64,000 nt of DNA from Marinobacter halotolerans (GTDB lineage Bacteria > Pseudomonadota > Gammaproteobacteria > Pseudomonadales > Oleiphilaceae). Location of the stretch: contig NZ_VMHP01000001.1 in NCBI RefSeq assembly GCF_008795985.1, positions 682,001 to 746,000 on the forward strand, in the 5' to 3' direction. Positions 58,101-64,000 of the stretch are shown here, one piece after another. The translations under genes were made by a program, and so were the position numbers. The notes under the pieces are model-generated. The model was not told the origin of the DNA and made no database searches. It worked only from the letters and a program-made list of their open reading frames with translations. Position 1 is the first letter of the stretch. Each line of letters begins with the position of its first letter.

Positions 58101-58930
58101 TTGGTGCCCTTGTAACGCACCTCGGTGAAGAAGTGGGCATCGGGGCTGCGGGTCTGGGGCACGTTTGAGCCCCAGGCAATGATGTATCCGGAGTTATACC
58201 AGTCGGCAGATTCCGGCACGTCGGTCTGCTCGCCCCAGGTCTGGGGAGAGGCCGGCGGCAGGTCGCAATACCAGTCGTAGAAGCTCATGCACACGCCACC
58301 AATCATCGACAGGTAGCGGCTGCCAGCGGCGTAGGACACCATGGACATGGCCGGGATCGGAGAGAAGCCGAGAATCCGGTCCGGGCCGTATTTTTTAGCG
58401 GTATACACATTGGACGCCGCGATCAGTTCGTTGACTTCGTCCCAGCTGGAACGCACAAAACCGCCCATACCCCGACGGGGCTTGTACTCGGCGGTTTTCT
58501 TCGGGTCTTCCACGATGGAAGCCCAGGCGTCCACCGGGTCCGTGTGCTCAACTTTCGCCGCGCGCCACAGCTGCATCAGGTGCTTGCGCATCAGCGGGTA
58601 CTTCAGGCGGTTGGCGCTGTACATGTACCAGGAATAGCTGGCGCCCCGGGGGCAGCCGCGGGGCTCGTGGTTGGGCAGGTCCGGACGGGTGCGGGGGTAA
58701 TCGGTCTGCTGGGTCTCCCAGGTGACCAGACCGTTCTTGACGTAGATTTTCCAGCTGCAGGAGCCGGTACAGTTCACGCCGTGGGTGGAACGCACAATCT
58801 TGTCGTGTTGCCACCGACGGCGGTAGCTGTCTTCCCATTCACGGCTGACGTTGTGGGTTTCACCGTGGCCGTTGGCGAACGGCTCGCGCTTCTTCCTGAA
58901 GTAGTTCAGCTTGTCGATCAGATGACTCAT
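55187..58930 (-). CDS. narG: Respiratory nitrate reductase alpha subunit
   Basis: Catalytic molybdenum subunit facing the cytoplasm, 1247 residues. The FS0 cluster ligands are H50, C54, C58 and C93, the same pattern as E. coli. ESADWYNSGYIIAWGSN contains the molybdenum-ligand Asp region. No Tat signal is expected and none is seen beyond the usual remnant-like N-terminus. The frame is open 74 codons upstream, but the ATG at 58930 has GGAGAG before it and matches the family start. It lies 166 bases after narK. Confidence 0.97.
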   Translation of the reverse strand: MSHLIDKLNYFRKKREPFANGHGETHNVSREWEDSYRRRWQHDKIVRSTHGVNCTGSCSWKIYVKNGLVTWETQQTDYPRTRPDLPNHEPRGCPRGASYSWYMYSANRLKYPLMRKHLMQLWRAAKVEHTDPVDAWASIVEDPKKTAEYKPRRGMGGFVRSSWDEVNELIAASNVYTAKKYGPDRILGFSPIPAMSMVSYAAGSRYLSMIGGVCMSFYDWYCDLPPASPQTWGEQTDVPESADWYNSGYIIAWGSNVPQTRSPDAHFFTEVRYKGTKTVAITPDYAEVSKLSDEWLNPKQGTDAALGMAMGHVILKEFHVDKPSEYFTDYVRRYTDMPYLVMLEQREDGRYVPGRFLRASDLVDGLGEENNPEWKTIAIDQKTNQLTAPNGSIGYRWGQKGKWNLKQTAGDSEVELQLSMVEKHDDVVDVAFPYFGGIEHDYFKSVEVSDTLTHKLGSRKVQLADGTEGRVVTVYDLMVANYGISRGLGEDDGATSYDEIKPYTPAWQEKITGVPAEKVIRIAREFADNADKTKGRSMVIVGAGMNHWYHMDMNYRGLINMLIMCGCVGQSGGGWAHYVGQEKLRPQTGWQPLAFGLDWQRPPRHMNSTSFFYAHSGQWRYEKLGVDEILSPLADKSKFGGSLIDYNVRAERMGWLPSAPQLNRNPLGIAAEAEKAGMEVSDYVAQSMKDGSLAFASEDPEAPQNHPRNMFIWRSNLLGSSGKGHEYMLKYLLGTKSGLQGKDLGHEGGAKPKEVKWHDEAPEGKLDLLVTLDFRMSTTCLYSDIVLPTATWYEKNDLNTSDMHPFIHPLTAATDPAWEARSDWEIYKGIAKAFSKATEGHLGVEKDVVTLPLLHDAPAELGQPFDVKDWKRGECDLIPGKTAPNFITVERDYPNTYARFTSLGPLMDKLGNGGKGINWNTEKEVKFLGDLNYKHIDGANAGRPKIESAIDAAEVILTLAPETNGQVAVKAWAALSEFTGLDHTHLARNKEEEKIRFRDIVAQPRKIISSPTWSGLEDEHVSYNAGYTNVHELIPWRTLTGRQQFYQDHEWMRAFGESLLVYRPPINTKTVSHMLNQRGNGHPEKALNWITPHQKWGIHSTYSDNLLMLTLSRGGPIVWLSEDDAKEMQIEDNDWIELFNANGAIAARAVVSQRVMPGMVMMYHAQERIVNIPGSEITGTRGGIHNSVTRVCPKPTHMIGGYAQYSYGFNYYGTVGSNRDEFVVVRKMHNVDWLDGEGNDTVQEVVK

Positions 58931-59074
58931 GGTTTTCTCTCCGCTCTCTCGGATCTCTCGGCTCTGTCCGCTTATCGCACGCTCTCCGTCGGACGGATCG
59001 GCGTTCAGCTCTGAGATCATTGTGTGCGAGAAAAACCTCGATATCTGCGGGGTTACTACCACATAACCCGTCTC

Positions 59075-59090
59075 TACTCCCCAGGTGGTA
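59075..59090. promoter_or_regulatory. Candidate NarL 7-2-7 site upstream of narG
   Basis: TACTCCC-N2-GGTGGTA forms an inverted pair of NarL-like heptamers (consensus TACYYMT) with the two-base spacing NarL prefers. A further single heptamer TACTACC lies at 59054. Both are in the narK-narG gap, so narG may have its own nitrate-responsive promoter. Confidence 0.5.
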
Positions 59091-59096
59091 TGAGAG

Positions 59097-60368
59097 CTAT
59101 ACACCCTTGTGTAACAACGCCTGACGCTCTGCACGGCGGTTATCCCTGGCAAACATCACCAGGCTGGCGCCCACCAGAACAAAAGGAATCATGAACATGG
59201 CTGTACCCACACCGACCCAATCAATCACGGCGCCAAACAACACGGGCAAAAGGAAAGCCACCAGGCAGGCAGTGGACAGCAGGACACCGGCAAAAAGCGC
59301 CGCGACATCAGGACTGCGGGCAATAACCAGACGCTGAAGGCCACCCATGGAACAACCCAGCGCCAGACCCAGCAGCACAATCAGCAGGCCTTCGAGGAAA
59401 AGTGGCAGCGCCAGTTCCAGCGCAATGATCGAATCCACTCCGTAAATCGCCAGGGTCATGGGCGGATAGGACAGAACAAACAGAGCCAGCAGCGCGACCG
59501 CCAGCGAGCGCAGGATGACCGGCCCGGCACCAAAGCGGTCTGAAAGCGCGCCGCCGACAATCTGGGCAAGGGCGCCGGGAACCACAAACCATATTGCCAA
59601 CCGGGCGCCTGTTTCCATCGTCAGTAAAAAACGGAATGCCATAAAATCCGGGAGCCACAGCGCCAGCGAGAAAAAGCTGCCTGCGACTACCCCGAAATAC
59701 AGGCACAGCCGCAAACTCGAGGGGTTGGCCAGGCGCCCGACCAACTGACGGGCAGCGGTTTCGCGATCACTCCGGGCTTCCGGTTCGTCCGTCAACAACA
59801 CAAGCAACGCGGCCACCAGCAGCAGAACGATCAGGTAGGCAATCGGTACGCCTTCCCAGGAAAACGCCTGCAGGATCACCGGCACAAGGTAGTAGTTGAA
59901 GCCTGCGCCAGTCACCCCCGCACCAAACAGGCCCAGCGCCAGCCCTGCCCTGCGGGCGGGCGTGTGGGAAGTCACAAACCCAAGACCGGCGCTGTAGAAC
60001 CCGCCACCAAGACCCAGCCCCACGGCCACCAGCAGATAGCCGACCCAGGTTTTCACAACAAGCAGGAACACCATCGATACCGCCAGCCCCAGAAGGCAGG
60101 CAATCATTACCCGCCTGGCCCCTGAACGTTGGGCGGCAATGCCGGCCGGCACCGCGAACAGGGCACCAGAGGCCATGGGCATGGCCAGCAAAAGACCGAG
60201 CTGCAGGCTATCAAGGCCAAGGGCGCTCCGCAGGTGAATGCCGGCTGCCGCAAAAATGGTCCAGCAACCGGAAGCAACCACAAAACCGACCAGCGCCAGC
60301 GGAAGGACCACCGCCAGCGACGTCAGGCTGTCAGCCTCATTTTCCTCGTCCACCTTCGACGGCCCCAT
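59097..60368 (-). CDS. narK: Nitrate/nitrite transporter (NarK family)
   Basis: A 423-residue major facilitator transporter with 12 helices. GLGLGGGFYSAGLGFVTSH near residue 118 corresponds to the family's first nitrate signature and GSFFSLALWLPDFMAFRF near 232 begins the second half. It probably imports nitrate or exchanges nitrite for NarG. It is upstream of narG on the same strand and diverges from narX. Confidence 0.9.
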   Translation of the reverse strand: MGPSKVDEENEADSLTSLAVVLPLALVGFVVASGCWTIFAAAGIHLRSALGLDSLQLGLLLAMPMASGALFAVPAGIAAQRSGARRVMIACLLGLAVSMVFLLVVKTWVGYLLVAVGLGLGGGFYSAGLGFVTSHTPARRAGLALGLFGAGVTGAGFNYYLVPVILQAFSWEGVPIAYLIVLLLVAALLVLLTDEPEARSDRETAARQLVGRLANPSSLRLCLYFGVVAGSFFSLALWLPDFMAFRFLLTMETGARLAIWFVVPGALAQIVGGALSDRFGAGPVILRSLAVALLALFVLSYPPMTLAIYGVDSIIALELALPLFLEGLLIVLLGLALGCSMGGLQRLVIARSPDVAALFAGVLLSTACLVAFLLPVLFGAVIDWVGVGTAMFMIPFVLVGASLVMFARDNRRAERQALLHKGV

Positions 60369-60449
60369 GGCATTACCTTTAATAAGTAGACTTTAAGTGT
60401 CATGTTTTGCCCTGCAAAGCGTCAAAGACTACGATGGAATATCACCAGT

Positions 60450-60456
60450 AGGGGTA
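60450..60456 (-). promoter_or_regulatory. NarL heptamer in the narK-narX gap
   Basis: TACCCCT on the minus strand is a perfect NarL heptamer (TACYYMT), 81-88 bases before the narK start and about 93 before narX. No clear FNR box was found in this 180-base divergent region. Confidence 0.45.
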
Positions 60457-60548
60457 ATCCGGAGTCGTGTTTTAACCTCAAGTGGGTACACTACCGGTGA
60501 AAAGAAGATCAGAACGCCATTTGACTGGCGGTTTCCGGAAGGCATCGA

Positions 60549-62432
60549 ATGACAGGTAACAGCCCCCTCGTAAAACGCATCGCCATTGTTGTTGGCGCTG
60601 TCGTGCTCACGGCGGTTGTCAGCATGGCAACAACCCTGGGGGTATCGCGCAGCATCGAGGGCAATGCCACGGCCATCAATATTGCCGGATCGTTACGAAT
60701 GGGCGCCTATGAGCTGCTTGCACGTTCAAGCACCCGCGAAAGCGAGTCCGCCGGTTTCATTGCACAGCTTGATGCCTACGAAGCCAGAATGGCCCATCCG
60801 GAATTCACCCGATCGATTCCGGACACCGACGATCATCCGCTTTCCCGCCAATACCAGACCATGCGATCACTTTGGCTCGAGTCTCTGCGTCCGGCGTTAA
60901 CCGCCAAGGCTGGCAGCAGCAACCAGGTCGCGATGGAAAACCTGCTCGGCCTGACCCGTCAGTATGTAGCGGAGGCGGACCAACTGGTCAGCATGCTGGA
61001 AGACCGGACGGAGGCACGCATTGATCTTCTGCACCTTATCCAGATCGTCAGCCTCGTGCTTTCCATCGTCATTATCAGTGGCCTGTTTCTGGATCTGAAA
61101 AACCGGGTACTGCGGCCACTGCGCAAGCTGGTGAATATCGCGGACGCGGTCAGGCAACAGGATTTTTCCAGGAAGGCCAGGTTCAGTGGCTCGGATGAAC
61201 TTTCACAGCTTGGCATTGCCTTCGATCAGATGACCAGCGAGCTGGCCCTGAGCTACCACGAATTAAAAGAAGAAGCCCGCGGCAAGACCCGTGAACTGGA
61301 GCGCAGCCACGCAGCCCTGGAGCTGCTTCATTCCGCCAGCCGCTCGCTGTTTGCCAACCATGACCTTTGCAGTGGCGCGATACCCATGCTCCAGGATCTC
61401 GAACAGTTACTGGGCATTGGCCCGATCCGGCTATTCCTCCACGACAAGCATTCCAGCGAACCGGTAGAGGCAATTACCACCTCCACCAAGGATCGGCCTT
61501 TCTATTGCAAGGATCATCACTGCAACGCTTGTCTGGTGACCCCGGAAGTGTTTGACGAACTGCCCTCGGAAGACAATGACGGTCGCCGATTGCTGCTGCC
61601 CATTCGCACGCCGGGACAGTTGCTGGGCACCCTGGAGGTCTGGTACCCGGCCAGCACCGGGCTGCCGGAAACTTCGCGCCGCCTGCTGGAAACCCTGAGC
61701 GACCAACTGGCCACCGCGATTTTCCTGGAGCGACAGATCACCGAAGAGCAGCAACTGACCCTGGCAGAAGAGCGTGCCGTGATTGCCCGGGAACTACACG
61801 ACTCACTAGCCCAGTCGCTGTCATATCTGAAGATGCAGGTATCGCGCCTGCGCCGTTTGAACATCGCCGGGGAACATGAAGAAGTCCACCACAACATTCT
61901 GGAAGAGTTGAGCAATGGCCTGAACAGTGCCTATCGTCAGCTGAGGGAATTGCTGACCACCTTCCGCCTGAAACTGGACACCCCGGACCTGGCTACTGCC
62001 CTGGCCCAGACCGCACACGAATTCTCGGAGCGGCTGGGCAGTGAAGTAAAACTGGAATACCGCTTGCCTCCGCAGACACTGTCGCCAAACGAGGAGATCC
62101 ATACACTACAGATCGTCCGTGAGGGTCTGGCCAATGCAGTCAAACACTCTGACGCATCAGAAATCGTGGTACAGGTACTGTTTGAGTCGCCGCGGGTACA
62201 GGTCAGAATACTGGACAACGGCAAAGGACTTCCCTCGAGTGATCAGCCGGCTCACCACTATGGCCTAATTATCATGCAGGACCGAGCACGCACCCTGGGT
62301 GGAAAAGTCAGCGTGAGAAATCGCGACAGCGGCGGTGTGGAAGTCGCCCTGAGTTTTGTACCCAAGAGCCGGCACCTGATTACGTCAGAGCCGGCCATCA
62401 GTCAGTCTTTACAACAATCCGTTAAAGAATGA
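60549..62432 (+). CDS. narX: Nitrate/nitrite sensor histidine kinase
   Basis: A 627-residue membrane kinase. Helix 1 spans about residues 10-30, the periplasmic P-box [15 protein letters not shown] about 44-58, helix 2 about 158-180, then a HAMP linker. A central part contains a C-x4-C-x2-C cluster (CKDHHCNAC), and the HisKA_3 box [11 protein letters not shown] has phospho-His417. The ATPase block ends with DNGKGLPSS. It phosphorylates NarL when nitrate or nitrite is bound. Its stop overlaps an ATG of narL. Confidence 0.95.
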   Translation: MTGNSPLVKRIAIVVGAVVLTAVVSMATTLGVSRSIEGNATAINIAGSLRMGAYELLARSSTRESESAGFIAQLDAYEARMAHPEFTRSIPDTDDHPLSRQYQTMRSLWLESLRPALTAKAGSSNQVAMENLLGLTRQYVAEADQLVSMLEDRTEARIDLLHLIQIVSLVLSIVIISGLFLDLKNRVLRPLRKLVNIADAVRQQDFSRKARFSGSDELSQLGIAFDQMTSELALSYHELKEEARGKTRELERSHAALELLHSASRSLFANHDLCSGAIPMLQDLEQLLGIGPIRLFLHDKHSSEPVEAITTSTKDRPFYCKDHHCNACLVTPEVFDELPSEDNDGRRLLLPIRTPGQLLGTLEVWYPASTGLPETSRRLLETLSDQLATAIFLERQITEEQQLTLAEERAVIARELHDSLAQSLSYLKMQVSRLRRLNIAGEHEEVHHNILEELSNGLNSAYRQLRELLTTFRLKLDTPDLATALAQTAHEFSERLGSEVKLEYRLPPQTLSPNEEIHTLQIVREGLANAVKHSDASEIVVQVLFESPRVQVRILDNGKGLPSSDQPAHHYGLIIMQDRARTLGGKVSVRNRDSGGVEVALSFVPKSRHLITSEPAISQSLQQSVKE

Positions 62433-62440
62433 GAAGCACT

Positions 62441-63112
62441 ATGCCAGACAAACTGTCAGACACACCCGCAGGTATTCTGTTGATCGACGATCACCCTCTA
62501 TTGCGCCAGGGCATCAAGCAACTGATCGACATGGAAGACGACATGCAGGTGGTAGGCCAGGCCAGCAACGCCGCCGACGGTATCCGCCTGGCACAGGAAC
62601 TTGAGCCGGACCTGATACTGATGGACCTGAACATGCCGGAAATGAACGGTATCGAGGCTCTTAAAAAATTGCGGGAAGAAAGCGTCAGTTCGCGGATCAT
62701 CATGTTCACGGTCTCGGATCACGAAGATGATGTTGTCGCCGCACTGAGAGCCGGCGCTGACGGCTACCTGCTGAAGGACATGGAACCGGAGGACATGATC
62801 GGGCAGCTACACCAGGCGGCGGTGGGCAAGCTGGTGATCAGTGATCGCCTGACCACCCTGCTGGCACAGGCACTGCGCTCCCAGAAACCCCAACAGACAT
62901 CCCGCCCGGACTTCGACAGCCTGACCCCGCGGGAAAAAGACATTCTGCGCCTGATTGCCGAAGGCCTGTCCAATAAGATGATCGGCCGCAAGCTGGATAT
63001 CAGCGACGGCACCGTGAAGGTTCATGTGAAGCACCTTCTGAAGAAACTGAACCTGCGCTCACGGGTGGAAGTGGCAGTGTGGGCCGTGGAGGAAGGTTTG
63101 CACAAAGCTTAA
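62441..63112 (+). CDS. narL: Nitrate-responsive response regulator
   Basis: A 223-residue NarL-family regulator. The receiver domain has the phosphorylation site Asp62 in [11 protein letters not shown] and the C-terminal LuxR-type helix-turn-helix has [30 protein letters not shown] matches E. coli NarL. The ATG at 62441 has GAGAAG at good distance; an ATG at 62429, overlapping the narX stop, is also in frame. It probably acts at heptamers before narK and narG. Confidence 0.95.
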   Translation: MPDKLSDTPAGILLIDDHPLLRQGIKQLIDMEDDMQVVGQASNAADGIRLAQELEPDLILMDLNMPEMNGIEALKKLREESVSSRIIMFTVSDHEDDVVAALRAGADGYLLKDMEPEDMIGQLHQAAVGKLVISDRLTTLLAQALRSQKPQQTSRPDFDSLTPREKDILRLIAEGLSNKMIGRKLDISDGTVKVHVKHLLKKLNLRSRVEVAVWAVEEGLHKA

Positions 63113-63154
63113 GTTACATGCGCCCTGGGCAAGCCTGCTTCCGTGATCGCCCTT

Positions 63155-63328
63155 TCAGGCGGACGGTCGAATGACATCCTCGGGATTCCTTTTTCGAGAC
63201 TGGTCCCGGCGCTCTTCACGGCGACGTTTCAGCTGGTTGGATTTGAACTCGTTGTCGACCAGGTCCAGCCATTTCAGATGCTGGTTCCACGCCTCGTCTG
63301 TCATGTTCTCGGGCTTTTTACAGGCCAT
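63155..63328 (-). CDS. Small charged hypothetical protein
   Basis: A 57-residue protein starting with CKKPENMTDEAWNQHLKWLD and ending in a highly basic stretch (KRRREERRDQSRKRN). The ribosome site AGGAGG lies six bases before the ATG, which is the best evidence for a real gene. I do not recognise the family; the Arg-rich helix could bind nucleic acid. It sits between narL (convergent) and the acyl-CoA synthetase gene (same strand, 123 bases upstream). The remaining 63329-63451 region shows nothing else. Confidence 0.65.
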   Translation of the reverse strand: MACKKPENMTDEAWNQHLKWLDLVDNEFKSNQLKRRREERRDQSRKRNPEDVIRPSA

Positions 63329-63451
63329 GATTGCCTCCTGATGCTCAGAGAAATATCAGCAATTGCCGACGCACCTTGAACGTGCATCTGTCATAAACCT
63401 TAACCCGCAACCCCTTCGAGAATAAAGTCCCTGAGTATCCGGCCTGGAGAA

Positions 63452-64000
63452 TCAGGCCGGGTTCTGATAGATGTCCTTGTAGTCTTCCCGGAGCTGTTTC
63501 TTCTGGACCTTGCCCATGGTGTTTCTGGGCAGGCTTTCCACAAAGAAGACTCGCTTGGGCTGCTTGTAGCGGGCAAGGTCCTCCTTCAACGCGCCGATGA
63601 CCTCCTTCTCGGTCAGGGTTGCGCCCGGCTCCAGAACAACGACTGCGGTTACGCCCTCACCGAAGTCGGGATGGGGCACGCCCACGACCGCTGATTCCGA
63701 GACGCCATCCATCTCATCGATGATCTGCTCCACTTCCTTGGGGTACACGTTGAAGCCGCCGGAGATCACCAGGTCCTTGTCGCGGCCCACAATCTGGATG
63801 TAGCCCCGTTCATCCCGCAGGGCCAGGTCGCCGGTGACAAAAAAGCCGTCTTCTAGTAGTTCTTCCCGGGTTTTTTCCGGCATCCGCCAGTACCCCTTGA
63901 ACACGTTGGGGCCGCGCACTTCCAGCATACCGATCTCGCCATCCGGCAGAGGTGTGTGGTTGTCGTCGGTAATGCGAACCTCCACTCCGGGCAAAGGCTG
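63452..64000 (-). CDS. matB: Malonyl-CoA synthetase-like AMP-forming ligase, 3' part
   Basis: The gene runs in from the right edge; only about the last 182 residues are present. GEIGMLEVRGPNVFKGYWRMPEKT, the hinge and lysine region GFFVTGDLALRDERGYIQIVGR, VISGGFNVYPKEVEQ and the C-terminal LPRNTMGKVQKKQLRE are typical of acyl-CoA synthetases. The wording is closest to MatB malonate-CoA ligases. The identity is provisional because the N-terminal specificity region is outside the window. Confidence 0.8.
   Translation of the reverse strand, partial: QPLPGVEVRITDDNHTPLPDGEIGMLEVRGPNVFKGYWRMPEKTREELLEDGFFVTGDLALRDERGYIQIVGRDKDLVISGGFNVYPKEVEQIIDEMDGVSESAVVGVPHPDFGEGVTAVVVLEPGATLTEKEVIGALKEDLARYKQPKRVFFVESLPRNTMGKVQKKQLREDYKDIYQNPA

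Noticed and set aside
1..64000. CRISPR array, tRNA, rRNA or prophage
   Set aside because: No regularly spaced direct repeats, no tRNA-like cloverleaf or rRNA stretch, and no integrase or phage structural genes were seen.

Overview
The window looks like chromosomal DNA of a marine gammaproteobacterium, most probably Marinobacter or a close relative. The strongest pointer is a wax ester synthase/DGAT at 36148 that closely resembles, from memory, the Marinobacter WS2 enzyme. Supporting signs are a DesT/DesC/DesB desaturase module, a Pseudomonas-type nar cluster and a moderately GC-rich base composition. I see no tRNA, rRNA, insertion sequence or CRISPR array.

Layout. 1-5752: central carbon metabolism on the minus strand (tkt, epd, pgk, fba) with a structured repeat between pgk and fba. 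5994-10622: the S-adenosylmethionine cycle, with a SahR-type regulator followed by metK, ahcY and metF and two copies of a matching palindrome that is probably the SahR operator. 10740-13020: a polar amino-acid ABC transporter. 13038-23816: housekeeping and mixed genes (PAAR protein, bioA, rsmE, DUF445, HDOD, YihY, hydroxyacid dehydrogenase, tpm, large secreted DUF6351-like protein). 24173-28962: the prkA-yeaH-spoVR stress operon. 28993-35933: TrpB-like enzyme, small methyltransferase, a decayed YncD/PqqU-type TonB receptor, lrgAB, a YfaZ-like beta-barrel protein and a bile-acid:Na+ symporter family protein. 36148-43677: lipid and carbon genes (wax ester synthase, Crp-type regulator, class II aldolase with GntP permease, desT-desC-desB). 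43699-44939: a broken diguanylate cyclase.

44939-63112 is a nitrogen-oxide respiration block: nsrR, DUF454 protein and a small membrane protein diverging from norB (quinol NO reductase); moaA for the molybdenum cofactor; a Dnr/Crp-like regulator; narK-narGHJI-ppiC for nitrate uptake and reduction; and narXL for nitrate sensing. Two NsrR-like 23-bp palindromes, an anaerobox-like site and NarL-type heptamers tie the parts together. No nirS/nirK or nosZ lies in the window, so only the nitrate-to-nitrite and NO-to-N2O steps are encoded here. The right end holds a 57-codon gene and the 3' part of a malonyl-CoA synthetase-like gene.

The least explained structure is a pair of about 110-nt elements (1370-1477 and 51216-51326). 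Each has 27-nt complementary arms unrelated between the copies, and a conserved core of two small hairpins with identical TCCA/TGGA loops. Read on the strand of the flanking genes, the loops present AUGGA, which resembles CsrA/RsmA binding sites.
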